A stretch of 64,000 bases of DNA, from assembly GCA_038501625.1 (NCBI GenBank), contig JAZAYU010000006.1:10772181-10836180 (forward strand). Reading direction: 5' to 3'. The position numbers and the translations under genes are program-made. Of this stretch, positions 44,150-55,335 are shown piece by piece. How positions within the stretch are numbered: position 1 is the stretch's first letter; the number at the start of each line of letters is the position of its first letter. The DNA comes from Corbicula japonica. Its lineage: Eukaryota > Mollusca > Bivalvia > Venerida > Cyrenidae. The notes under the pieces are model-generated. The model worked only from the letters and a program-made list of their open reading frames with translations. It did not search any database and was not told where the DNA came from.

Positions 44150-45890
44150 ACCGACTGTTACTCTGAGTTTGACTTGCAAGTTAATAAAACTAATGAGTTC
44201 ATAAAAGATGTTTTTGACTGCCTCGTCTGGTGAGGGAGAGTCTAGCTAACTAAACGGAAAAACCAAGACGTCTGCCTGTTTAATGAAATTTGAAAGATAA
44301 AAATATATCAGTTTTATGGAATTCAAAATTTAGCTGAAATCTCGGTTGTATTTTAATCTATTGACTATAGTAGGAAAATGATACAGTTTAACTAAATGTA
44401 AGAATGGCATATTGGCGAAAAAGAAATAGTATCAGCCATTTTTCGAATAAATAAACCTTACAAGGAGACAAACATTGCAAATTGCGAAAACTGGCTAAAA
44501 ATTCAAAATAAATTTGGGAAAAATACTCATTGCTACCTAGATTTTAGTAAAGAAATGTATTTACCTAAAAATGTACTAATGTTTGCTACTGAGTTCTGTC
44601 TAATTCATGTTCTAATTACAAAGCACATACTAAAACAAAACAAAAAAACGTTTGCATGGGAACTCTGAAGTTCATGGAAATATACCAAAAACAACTCATA
44701 CTTGAAATAAGGAAATGCTTATATACAATAAGTTTTGAAAATTCGTCCAAATAATCTCAAGGTTTTCAAGACATTCGAGAAAGACTTCCTTCCTGTCAAC
44801 TTTGGTTTGAATGATAAAACATTTAGCTGTACTAATTAAAATTTCTGACATTGTTGACAGTAGACCGCAAAAATTGTTAATGTTTACGCGATATCTGTAT
44901 CATTTTTCTAGAGTTCTCGTGCAAAGAGTTTATCCTTTTTATGTGTGTCTGTTATATGTAAATAAAGCATATTTTTCAAATAACGTGAGCATCCATACAG
45001 CCACAGGACATTTCTTCACTTTAATTGGTCTGTCAGTGAGAATTTATATCGAGTTTTGAAAAGATACATCAAAAAGATTTGCCCTTGACACCGAAAGTAG
45101 AGATGAAGCGGTCGTTCTCGAATTTCTTGAAGTTTGCTTTTCCTTCCAGTATTATTCCAACAAAGTATTGTAGTAAAGATAATATTGATCAGTTTTTGTA
45201 CACGTTTCTTTTGCTACATTGTAATATGGTATTCAGTATTGCAAATGAATGCAAATGCTTTTACCTCTAAAATTCACTTATCTTTTATGTTGTGTGCTAT
45301 TTATAATGTAAGAAACATTTTATTCAAAATAGTGTTTGCATTGACATGGTTTAATTTCTATTTTGAAAAGAACTCAACTTATTAAGAAATTATATTTTTG
45401 TTTTTGTTCCAGCCAAGGAGCATGTTTGCAAAACCTTTACAAGCGATCATAAGTACATTACGAAAAACTTGTTATGACGATGTTCTAATGATTTTTGACC
45501 ATGTTTTACAAGTATATTTAGTTTCCACGAACTTGTGGATATAGGCTATATTTCGTTTGGTGATGTTGTACTGAGAAAACACCAGCCCATTCACCACAGG
45601 GAAAATATAAACTCGTGTCCTCATTAACTGACTTTTTCAACTTTGAAGTTCTTCGTCATTTATTTGATCCATCTTCATCTTCCCTCAAAGGAATAGGCAT
45701 ATTTTGTTGCTCATTAGCGAGAATACCACTATCAAACATTCAAGGTCTCCTACAAGTTTGTCAAGCTGATTACATCGTATGTCTGTGGTAATTAGTCTCT
45801 TGCTTCCATATATACTGATGAGTAGTTCCATTGAATAAAGTAACGGTGAACGGTCATATAACAATAAAAATATAACAATATACAATTATT
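44150..45890. other. AT-rich intergenic, nothing recognised
   Basis: Short frames at 44811-45385 are AT-rich and show no domain, splice pair or homologous repeat that I can recognise. Confidence 0.45.
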
Positions 45891-45894
45891 GCAT

Positions 45895-46450
45895 TTCAGT
45901 GAGGTCGATATGGTGATTTATCGACCTGGTGAAGCAATATTGACAGAGGGCGTAGCCCGAGGTCGATATTGCTTCGTCAGGTCGATAAATCACCATATTG
46001 ACCGAAACTGAAAAGCAACAATTGCTTTATTATTAAATCTTAATTTTAAAATTATTCTAATTTCCAAAATTGTCACATACCTTTGTGCCCGATACAGTAT
46101 GTTTTGTCCGTTTCGTTGCTGCAACTGGCGACATTACTTTACCATGAAGCATTGCCTGATATAATTACACATTGCAACACCCAGATATCATAAATTAAGC
46201 CAGTTATGTCTTCCACCAGTGCTTTTAGCAGCAGTTTTACTTTTCTGTCTCCCACAGTCGACGCCATTTGTTTACAACGGTTGTATTCGTTGTGACGTAA
46301 CAGCGCTGTGACGTATTTCGTACCTAAGCCGATTCGCGCGTGAAATTTTTCGCCCAGGTCAATATTTGATTTAGACTCCGCCTACGAGTCAATATCGAAA
46401 TTTATCGCATATCATGTGATCACGTTTAATCCAATGAGAAAGGTCAAACC
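45895..46450. mobile_element. Foldback-type repeat with paired CRE sites
   Basis: A long imperfect hairpin (GAGGTCGATATGGTGATTTA at about 45901 with TAAATCACCATATTGACC at about 45985) is followed by a block with TGACGTAA (46293-46300) and TGACGTA (46309-46315), then GTCAATATCGAAATTTATCG near 46389. The TATTGACC-type motifs relate it to the elements at 33894-34596. It includes a broken exon on the minus strand (46081-46267). Confidence 0.6.
46081..46267 (-). pseudogene. Exon-like frame with one in-frame stop, beside CRE sites
   Basis: From ATG at 46267 the minus strand reads MASTVGDRKVKLLLKALVED to SW, hits TAA near 46139-46141, then stays open in the same frame (CSNETDKTYCIGHK) to a donor GTATGTG at 46080. 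Two CRE-like sites lie 25-50 bases upstream. It looks like a first coding exon with a promoter that was carried in a repeat and acquired a nonsense change. No family recognised. Confidence 0.35.
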
Positions 46451-47690
46451 AATATGATTTAATAATAAAATGATATATAGTGTCAGATATGAACAATAAT
46501 ATTGTATGCATTTAATAGACAGGCTAAAACATAGTACAGGTATAATGTTGATGCTGAATAAGCTTAAGGTATGGCAGCACGGGGTGGGGGAATGGGCATC
46601 GCGCACAACCGTTACCGCTGGTGAAGCGATTATATTGTTGTGCAAACGTGACAGTACTGTCGATGTTTTTTGACACTGAAAGTTAGGTGGTCAGCTTTGA
46701 CTAGATTGTATTAAAATATAAAGCAATTCTTTGAACATTGGCCAGCATTGTTGTTTTTAAACAGCATACAGATTTAATTCAGTCAAAGAGAATACACAAC
46801 GGAACGAATACTTTGTTCATGCAGTGATAGAGGACGAGAATAAAACTAAATTCTCACGAAAATCGAACACCTTAAATACATTTATAATGATTCGGTGCGA
46901 TATTAATTTCACTATATCTCCTTTGAAAAATTATTTAAAACAATATATTTATACCAATGTTTGAGCGATGGATAAACCACTGGTTTTAATTCATCATGTC
47001 CAATTGCATAATAATGTCTTTTTTCTGTCATATTTACTTGTATTTTTTCCAAGGTTAGAAAAAAATTAAATGAAAATTTCAAATAATGCGAACATAAAAG
47101 GGAGAACACTGACAGAAGTTACCTGACTTTATTTCTCGCTCAAAAGGGGTTTCTAGTAGAGCGATGAAGTATCCAGCGGGAATATGAAAACATGAATGTA
47201 TAATTAACCAACGTTTTAACTACACCGTTCATAACATGTTTCATTTCTCCACATGGAATTAGAGTAGACTCTTCGAGTTGAAACATAATAAGATGCATCG
47301 TTTTTGTTCTTTTTTGAATAGAAATGAATAAACTTTCTCTATATAACCATAAAGTATGCAATTTGTGATCCCCAAGGCAGGGGAAAATTATATTCGAGTT
47401 GTTTTGAAGGAAGTAATGTTAAACATTAAAAATACACATTTAATGCAGTATATCTTATTTGGTATCCACAAGTCATTTGGACAAGTTTTCAATACTGTCA
47501 CTTAGATTTTGTATTTGTGAAATTCAGCCAAAAGTTATACAATTTATTCGGTGGAAAAGTTGTCTTGAAGGTATCTAAAGACAGTATCAAATATTACAGA
47601 ATTCTCCTGTAAATCCTGGTGGCTACTTATGGAGAGTAAGTGTATGGTTTAACAGAACAAATGATAGAGGACCACCTAAGCATGTAACTT
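46451..47690. other. Intergenic, nothing recognised
   Basis: AT-rich. TTTATT at 47698-47703 could serve as the poly(A) signal (AATAAA on the minus strand) of the lysozyme gene. Confidence 0.4.
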
Positions 47691-47989
47691 GTTAACTTTT
47701 ATTAAGTGGCCGCGCAGTATTTGATCACAAAGAGTTGTTCTAAAACGCGATTAATTTTCGTAGGGGATGAATTTTATTATCACTACATCACTTTATGTAT
47801 CCAAACATGTCGATATCGTTCAATAATAAATTGTAGCACCGTGTATTTTGAAGGAAAACAACAAATCAAGATAAAACATTCTCTTTTTAATACAATGAAC
47901 AACATTAATGAATAATGATTATTACTCTCATATTATCATAAAAGAGCAGTAGAATTTCTCAGGAAATGCACCATGACAAGAACGGATAT

Positions 47990-48053
47990 TTAGACGCCAC
48001 ATCCGTTCAGATAGCTGCTTGTGATGCTTGTACAGTGACTCTGATAGGCGTAT
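47990..48053 (-). CDS. LYZ-like: Lysozyme exon 5 (C-terminus)
   Basis: Acceptor TTTTGTATTTCAG. It completes a Ser codon with exon 4 and reads YAYQSHCTSITSSYLNGCGV, then TAA at 47992-47990. It holds the last two cysteines. Confidence 0.9.
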
Positions 48054-51000
48054 CTGAAATACAAAACGTGAGGTTATGATTGTCCCGAAAGTGGATATTC
48101 CAACGAATCTGCGTTCATACATGTATCACCTTAAACGACAATAACATCAACATAAAAAACATGTTTCCTACTACCATTAAAACAATGAATAACTCCAACA
48201 ACTGACAGAGCTCAACCATCAACACCATAAATACCTCCATCATTAACACCATAAAGAATTTTCCATAAACATAATTAAATCCTCCACCAAAATCATAAAA
48301 AACATCACCATTTCAACAGAAAACACAGCACCATAAACCTTTTAAACACTACCACTATAAAAAACCTTACACCTGCATCATAAATATAATAAACATCCCC
48401 TTATACCGAAAACACACAACAATTTAATAACCATAAACACCTTTACCATTTAACCTTAACCAATTCTACCATTAACATTGCAAAACCTCCTTCATCAATA
48501 CCACTTTCATTAACAACATCATAAACATCACTCCCGTTCAAATACTAAAATCACCACTACATTAAAACCATTGACACTATTAATATGAACAAAAATTCAT
48601 GTATAATCACCGACACAATTAAAAATATCAAATCCCCACAGCAGAAGCAGCATTTTCAAAAACCTAACTAACTTTGCAAAATCACGAAAAATGCCAAACT
48701 GTACTTACTCAAAGGAGTCATACAGAAAGATCGTGAAAATACACATCATACATGTATATACAGCGTTTGCGGTAGCCTAGTAAATAATTTGAAAATGTAA
48801 ATTAAATGCCGTTTCAAAAAATCCCTCAAATATTCAGCACAACTTTGTAGTTTCTACCCCTTTCATCCGCAGTGAGGGAAGGTCTGTTGGTTTATAGAGG
48901 AATATTAATTGTCTATACTTACGAGAAGCCCCATCCACCATGCTCTCGTTTCAGCTTGTTAATGCAAACAATATCGTCAGACAAGTCTTCGTTTCTGTAG
49001 TCTGGAAAGGAAAATAATTTTAATAAAAGTGTTCTGAAATTTATGAAACCCGCATAATATAGCTTTTTAGAATAAAGTATGAGTATGTTTCTGCTATTCA
49101 TATCACTAGAATCGTTTCAGACTTAATTATGAGATTTATCTGGAAATGTTATAATGATGATTCTTTTATATGGTCTACTATGAAATCTTATTTTGTTGAC
49201 TTCAGGTAATTCCTAAAGTAGTTATTAACATTCTTCAATAAATTATAACTAATTTTATTTGACTTTATGAGAACGTAAACCATTTTTTCAAACTTCTATT
49301 TACTTTTTTGTGATTTTTTAAAAATTGCCTCCTTTTCATAAAAACTGAATAAGATCTGGAGTCTTATAAAATAAAAATTATGAAGCCTTTAATTCTTTCT
49401 GGATATATTTTTATTTCTTTTTTTTAATGTTAGTGAGAATTTTACTTAACTCATTCGAATTTATATTGTTCCGTTTATCCTCGCCAACTAGGAGGTTCTT
49501 TTGATCAGAATGGAATTGCAATTTTAATTGTTTTGGTAAACTCATTTCTTTCGGTGTATACTATTTCTTCACTTCTTGTTTCGGTTTCCTATTATTATAT
49601 TTTTCTTAGTAAACAGTTCATATGTAGAACTCATCAAACCTGAAATTTAAGTTTTAAAAAAACACTTGTGGACTAGAACTTAAATTCATCGGTTCTTATC
49701 GTAATTTCGAAGTGAGTGTCGTTATAAATATGTTGGTGTGTTTTGTGTTGTTGTTATGTGTGTGTTTTTCATATTGAAACATAGCAAACATAATTATAAA
49801 ATATTTACCTGAACAAAGATGACCACACCCATTTTTCGGATTTTTCTTGTTGCCCGGATCACAATTCCAGTAATCGTTTATTTGGAAGATACCATGGTCC
49901 TTACTACTTCCGTTGTCTCCAATAGCGGCCGTGTTAAAGCTGGATTCATACTGTGCCATACACACCCCTTCGAAAAACAAACACATTTCTTTAAGTTTAT
50001 AATGCATATTAACTAAGTATGCATTAAATTCAATAAGTATCAACAAAATATATGATGTATCTCCACCATGACAGTTCTCTCAGTGACGATGACTGTATTA
50101 ATCTCCAAAGTTTTCTTTTTCGCCTGAGCTCATCTTTTTGACCGGTTGATAATTAACATTCGGTTTTAAATATTGTCATTTGATGATACTTGATGTACAA
50201 GACGACTTGCTTGTTCTATTCTCCATATTATTATATTCCCTATTTTTTCTTCAAACAATACTGTTATCAATTTTAAATTCTTCAATTAATTGAAGTCTTG
50301 TAGGCAGGAGATTTATTATAAAGCACATCTAGACGGTCACAGGGCCGATTGTTGAGATTGAAAACAATACTTTCAAAGAAATATTTCATTTAGTTTTACA
50401 TTTGCTAACAGGCTGTGTGCCCTTTCCCTTGCTTATAACAATGTATCTATTATTGTTTTGAAAGACTACGTATATACATATTTGTACATTCAAATTTTAA
50501 ATTCCTACGTCGATAGCAGAGTTTAAATCCAAGGACCATGTAATTAAACTGTATATAGTTTTTAACTATTTTGCAATCTCTGCCGATTAACCAATTATAT
50601 ATAATAACACAGATACATTGGTTGTAGTATTTTCCGCCTCATAGGCGTGCGTTTCTTGGTACGGAATGTTCAGACATTTGAGGAACGCCTTAGGTGCCCC
50701 TGAAAAATACATCTGGTAATTGCAGGCATATTTGGTTCAAGAACTGATATTCCGCAAGAAACAGCTTTCCCCCTACTAAACAGAACTAGACGACGGTCTA
50801 TCAGTAAGCATATAATGCTTTGAATAATGTCAGACCCAGTGTTTGGCGTCAAAAAAGAAATAAGCACCTCAGTAAATATCGTAAAAATAGGAGCGGAGGC
50901 GGAGACAACGGGAAGAATTGTCAAACAAGTCATCACTTACATTTGTGTAGTTCTCCAACAGCAATACCTAGTCTTTTTAGCTCTTTCGCCAGATCACACT

Positions 51001-51260
51001 TTGTAAATATTTTTCCTTGCGCTGAAATATTTCAACTAATAAAAAGTAAAAAATAAATAAATTGCATCGATGATACATGTAACAGTTTCTACTGAAAACG
51101 CTTATGTAGTATCTAATAGCTTAAAATGTCACTGGAAACCTTCGCAAAGAATCTAAAGTTACAATTGAACATGTTTCCATTTCGTTGTACAATATTAAAC
51201 AATTACCTTACCGTTCCGAAAAATAACGCATACGAAAATCAAGGCTAGAATGATTTTCAT
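47990..51260 (-). CDS. LYZ-like: C-type lysozyme, complete five-exon gene
   Basis: Coding exons on the minus strand: 51260-51212, 51021-50941, 49967-49809, 49001-48923 and 48053-47990. All five join in frame to a 143-residue preprotein, the usual C-type length. Residues 1-19 are a secretion signal (MKIILALIFVCVIFRNAQG) ahead of the mature start KIFTKCDLAKELKRLGI. The catalytic Glu (AQYESSF) and Asp (SSKDHGIFQIND) are both present. Eight cysteines in the mature part fit the four disulfides. Family role: secreted muramidase cleaving the beta-1,4 bond of peptidoglycan, for defence or digestion. A TATA box lies 56 bases upstream of the ATG. The C-terminus (SYLNGCGV) is shorter than in vertebrate forms. 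No defect seen, so probably functional. Confidence 0.95.
48140..48560. repeat. Degenerate ACCATAAAC-type low-complexity tract
   Basis: Loose tandem variations on ACCATAAACA/CACCATTAAC over 400 bases in the last lysozyme intron. A shorter similar stretch is at 58660-58700. No fixed period is obvious. Confidence 0.7.
48923..49001 (-). CDS. LYZ-like: Lysozyme exon 4
   Basis: Acceptor CCTTTCCAG, donor GTAAGT. It reads YRNEDLSDDIVCINKLKREH then GGWGF, the SDDI-C-K---EHGG segment typical of C-type lysozymes. It enters in phase 1 and leaves in phase 2. Confidence 0.93.
49809..49967 (-). CDS. LYZ-like: Lysozyme exon 3 (active site)
   Basis: Acceptor TTTTTCGAAG, donor GTAAAT. 52 codons plus split codons at both ends. 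It holds the catalytic Glu in AQYESSFNTAAIG, the Asp in SSKDHGIFQIND, and cysteines in WNC, NGC and HLC. Confidence 0.95.
50941..51021 (-). CDS. LYZ-like: Lysozyme exon 2 (mature N-terminus)
   Basis: Acceptor GAAATATTTCAG, donor GTAAGT. It reads QGKIFTKCDLAKELKRLGIA then VGELHK and completes Trp with exon 3. The first conserved Cys is here. Confidence 0.95.
51212..51260 (-). CDS. LYZ-like: Lysozyme exon 1 (signal peptide)
   Basis: ATG at 51260; MKIILALIFVCVIFRN is a classical secretion signal with Lys followed by a hydrophobic core. Donor GTAAGG follows one base of the next codon. Confidence 0.93.
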
Positions 51261-51315
51261 GTTGATTGTTATCTTTTCTGAAAATGAAATGCATGCACTG
51301 TATGTGTAAACTGCG

Positions 51316-51324
51316 TTTATATAA
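51316..51324 (-). promoter_or_regulatory. LYZ-like: TATA box of the lysozyme gene
   Basis: TTATATAAA on the minus strand, about 56 bases upstream of the ATG, placing a start site near 51290 with a short leader. Confidence 0.65.
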
Positions 51325-51559
51325 CATTGACCTGTTCTCGGACAACATGCAAGGAAAACGTGAAATCATGTTACATGTACAAGAAAACAACGGAGAAACA
51401 AAGCTGACGTTGCATAGTGTCACGTAAATACGTAAACAAGTAGACGAGTGTAGCTGTAATGAATTCCATATCAAATATATGTCAACTATCTGCATCTTTT
51501 TCAACATGCATTGTCATTTCAAGAAATAACAGCGTTTCGCTCCCAGTGTATTTTAGACT

Positions 51560-52910
51560 ATCAGCCGTATTTTAGCATATGGTTGGTTACATATGAAGAA
51601 CAAGACAAATTTTGATGCTGAGCGATAAGCAGCGTGAAATGCGAATTCTCTTAAACGGAACTAGGCTGTGAAGAAGATGCTAATTATTAAAACAATATAA
51701 AAGATATAGAATTAGAAATCAACAAAATAATATGTAACTTATTCAACTGAGTTTCAACTAAAAGATATTGTTTAATCGCATTACGGGGTTACTAGATCGC
51801 TAGAAAGGCCTGCTATCTGTACACCAAACTGTCATGTTTTATAAAAACGCATTTCAGTAAAAGATGTCTAACTACTGTACTGCGATACCCTGCATTATGT
51901 ACATATAAACATGTTGTTGCAAACTTATGTAATAGGACAACAAAAAAACAGAACCAATAAGGGCCCAATAATATTTTCCTCATAGAATAATTATAACAGT
52001 TCGTATGGAATTATTAATAAAAAAAATCTTATACTTGAAAAGGGGCGGAAATTATAAAAGCCTAACCACCATTTGTATTTGTTATTAGTTTTAAGTGCCT
52101 TATTCAACCGTTTTAATATGTTTTTATATATATTTTTTTCGTTTTCTTGGGTGTAAGAAAACGGTCAAAAACTTTTTTCACGAACTTGAATAACTCCTAT
52201 CCTTACCAACTTCCTAACAGAACAGCTCTCCAAATATAGATATTTTAATCAGCGCGGTGGTTAGCTGTATCACAGCACATGGGCATACTGCAAAAAGGGA
52301 CAAAGAAAACAAGTTAAACAGTGTCTAGCTGAAAAATTCTTGTATATTACCTGCAGTAGTAATAAGGATATTTAGCAAAAGAGATTAAAGACATGAAATC
52401 TGCGCATGCAGCGATGAAACAGATCCCGCCCTGGAATTGATGACATTGTTCAAACCATCGCCGAAATGTTTTTCCTTGAAAAAAAAACGTTTATTAATGA
52501 TTATATTTTTATTCTACTTAGCTTTCACCTTGTCAAGTATTCGGAACACATTTTTGTCACGGTAAATAAACTCAAACTTAAGATGTTTTATTCACGTTGC
52601 ATTATAAACAAGGAAAACAAGACATTCTGTTTTAACATAACGACAACTTGTTTCATAAATAACACTCTGTGTTTACTGTTATAATAAATTACCGTAAACA
52701 AGATTGTAAACAATATAATTTGTCTTATCAGTCATAAAAACAAGGAAGTTAATAGTAACGCCATATCTATATCTAAGGCCACCATTAACGCTTAAGTAAC
52801 AGCAAGGGCTGAGAATAGCACTCATATATCACGTGTCAATTATGATCAACCACGCCAATTGTCATTACATTAAAAGTAACAGAACACATCCGATTCTTCA
52901 TGCGAAAATA
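51560..52910. other. Intergenic, nothing recognised
   Basis: AT-rich, with no domain-bearing frame or clear repeat. Confidence 0.45.
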
Positions 52911-52914
52911 CCGC

Positions 52915-53090
52915 GTTGTCTTGTTCCATGTACACCACCATATGCACACCAGTATTTGGGAAGGATTGAAAGTGTACTGTTTATTGCGATCAACCCGGAG
53001 CAGCTGCAATGTAGAAATCATGACCAGTAATATGGATTTTCATTATTGCCCATAAACAGGCTCAATTATACCAAACCTGTAATATCGAGC
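52915..53090 (-). repeat. Dispersed repeat family C, 5' fragment (reverse, diverged)
   Basis: GCACACCAGTATTTGGGAAG, TACTGTTTATTGCGATCAAC, ACCAGTAATATGGATTTTCA and CATAAACAGGCTCAATTATA follow the family order in reverse, with many changes. Confidence 0.65.
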
Positions 53091-53174
53091 TCTAGCTCGG
53101 GTCGCAAAGCGACCCGAGCGTTAAGCTCGTCTTAAGGTCGCAGGAATGCCTATTCACTAAGGAGAAAAAAAAGA

Positions 53175-53208
53175 TGGTTTCCGGTTGTGCGCTGGTTTCC
53201 GGTTGTGC
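53175..53208. repeat. 18-bp tandem duplication
   Basis: TGGTTTCCGGTTGTGC occurs twice in direct succession (53175-53190 and 53193-53208). Confidence 0.85.
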
Positions 53209-53449
53209 ACAGCATAAGGCAATGTAAACACGGGAAAAAACCTGACCGGTAAAAACTTACAGCAAAGTATTGTTTTTACAAATTTTGTTATTGGCTTTAT
53301 TTTTATAAATTGCTATTGGCAAAATATCTTTAAAAATTAAAACTTATTATTCGGTAGCATTGTTATCGGACTAGCATTTTGGAAAGCTAAAAAAACTAAA
53401 TCGTCTGTTTAGAGAGTAGGTTGTCGTTCGTTGTAACCAATGGCAATAC

Positions 53450-53817
53450 TAGCAATCGGCCATTTTGAGAAATTAGACTGAAGAAGTCAAGTTGAAAACT
53501 ACTGAATGTTAGCTTGTCAGTGGATTATTAGGCCTTTAAATTCAAAGAAGCATAAGGCCCATCGACGGAACAATTAGATGCATGGAGTTTTTCTTGAAAA
53601 CAAGATGTAAGGCTGGTGAGAACCAACTTTTATGTGAAGTTGAATTGTGAACTGGACCTCGCAATATTCAGTCACATTGTGAGACACACTGAGCTTAGCC
53701 CAGCGCCACAATTCAGTTTTGTATAAGAGTTTTTTGTCACTGGTCATGTTCGTCATTCAGACATGTATACAGCTCATGGCAGTCGAAGATATTGTTTGTG
53801 AGAGTACTGAACACGAG
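53450..53817 (+). CDS. Possible promoter plus first coding exon
   Basis: AACCAATGGC (CCAAT box, near 53438) and CGGCCATTTTG (YY1-like, near 53457) are followed by a transcribed-looking stretch. An ATG at 53776 opens 14 codons (MAVEDIVCESTEHE) and ends at a donor GTATGA (53818). There is no downstream exon that I can pair with it, so this is a guess from arrangement only. Confidence 0.25.
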
Positions 53818-53829
53818 GTATGAGATTTC

Positions 53830-55084
53830 TTTTATAAAACACATGGCACAAGAGCAAATCTACACCACAGGGGCGTTGAAGACTGACTCTGTTTTCTAAA
53901 AAAAAAGAAACTGGCCGCCGCCCCTCCCCTCTAAAAAATGAGGGTCTACACTGGGTCTACACTGCATAAACATAATGTTTATTGTTTTGGTTGATAGATT
54001 GGGATCGTTATCAGTCTATTCACACCAAATTTATGATGAAATACCATGGAATTGGTAAATGGATTACAGTCAATAGGCCACAAACAAGTCAATCGAGCCA
54101 CACTTTATTTTGAAAATGCTCAAATAGGCCTCAAAAATAGGCCACATTTTTATTTTATTAATAAAGTTTTTAGTATCATTGTGTTAATATGTTCTATGTC
54201 ATATTATGATGTTTTATAAAATATTTTTCATGAACAAGTTGCTTCATAGATTGGACATTTTGTACAAAGCAACATGTACTTTTTCCGGATTTTTGTCCAA
54301 GACTATCATGACTACAAAGGTGGGAAAACAATTAACAAAATGTTGCAACAAAAGAAAAGACATCATTTATATGTCAATATGCTCTTTTGATCAATGACCT
54401 TAGTCTACAAAAGTCACTCTGTCTACACTAGCACAGAATCAAATATTGATGGTTGCAACATAAGCTGTGTATTTTGCATTGTCCAACATGGAAATTGGTT
54501 TAGAAATAAATTTATTTATTTATTAAATATGACACCTTTGATTGCATTAGCACCTCTGACTTTTACTGCAAGTGTTGTAAATTGTGATCTTATATAACAG
54601 TGTGACACCCAGACAAAACTGATTGAATCAACACCTTGGGTAGGTGTAGAGAAGAGATTATGACTGTAACATAAATTACTTTACTTTATGATGACAGTCC
54701 AATTTTTTAAGGAAAAATGACAATCAGATGATGTTTTAATTTGTTCTTGGGTTTCATGATGACAAGCACAATTTTAGATATCAATTAAGCAATGATACTA
54801 TATTTTAAAAGCTTGTGTAAATATAAAAACAAATTAACTCTTTACAGTGATTGCCATATACAATAGACTTACAAGTACTGCCTGAATTGACTTGTGGCTT
54901 ATTTGACATGGTACCTCCAGAAACAATTTATGTTTTTTTATATTTTGGCCAAATACATGACAGATTGTCCTAAATGTATGAAATTTCAGGTTTTATTAAT
55001 TGTATAGACATAATTTTCTCAAAGTAACTACTGAGTATTACCTTTTTAATTTTAATATACAGTACTGTAGTATGAGATTTTAAA
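53830..55084. other. AT-rich intergenic, nothing recognised
   Basis: No supported gene or repeat. Confidence 0.45.
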
Positions 55085-55335
55085 TAAAAGAGAAATTTAC
55101 CCTTTTACTCTACAGACATGCCTTTTTACCAGTGTGAGACCAATGTAGATCCAGATTAGCTGGCACATCTAATCAGGATCTGCACTGTTCACTTTTTGGT
55201 CAGAAATAACCTAATGATTTAAACAAGTGAACATTGCAGATCCTGATCAGACATCATGGATGTGCTGGCTGATCTGAATCTACACAGTTTTTCCATGTCA
55301 TAAAGGGGTTTACATGGAGGAAAGGGTTAATCTCC
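55085..55335. mobile_element. Foldback (MITE-like) element
   Basis: CAGGATCTGCACTGTTCACT (near 55175) is mirrored by AGTGAACATTGCAGATCCTG (near 55226). Outer parts pair as ACCAGTGTGAGACCAATGTA..AGCTGGCACATC with GATGTGCTGGCTGATCTGAA..TACACAGTTTTTCC. About 250 bp, no ORF. It is followed by GGAAAGGGTTAA. Confidence 0.8.

Noticed and set aside
46288..46325. CRISPR-like or prokaryotic regulatory structure
   Set aside because: The window is eukaryotic. No spaced direct repeats of CRISPR type occur anywhere; the inverted motifs are CRE sites within a repeat.
50670..51056. Frames on both strands inside lysozyme intron 1-2
   Set aside because: They overlap lysozyme exon 2 or its intron, carry stops on inspection and show no recognised motif.
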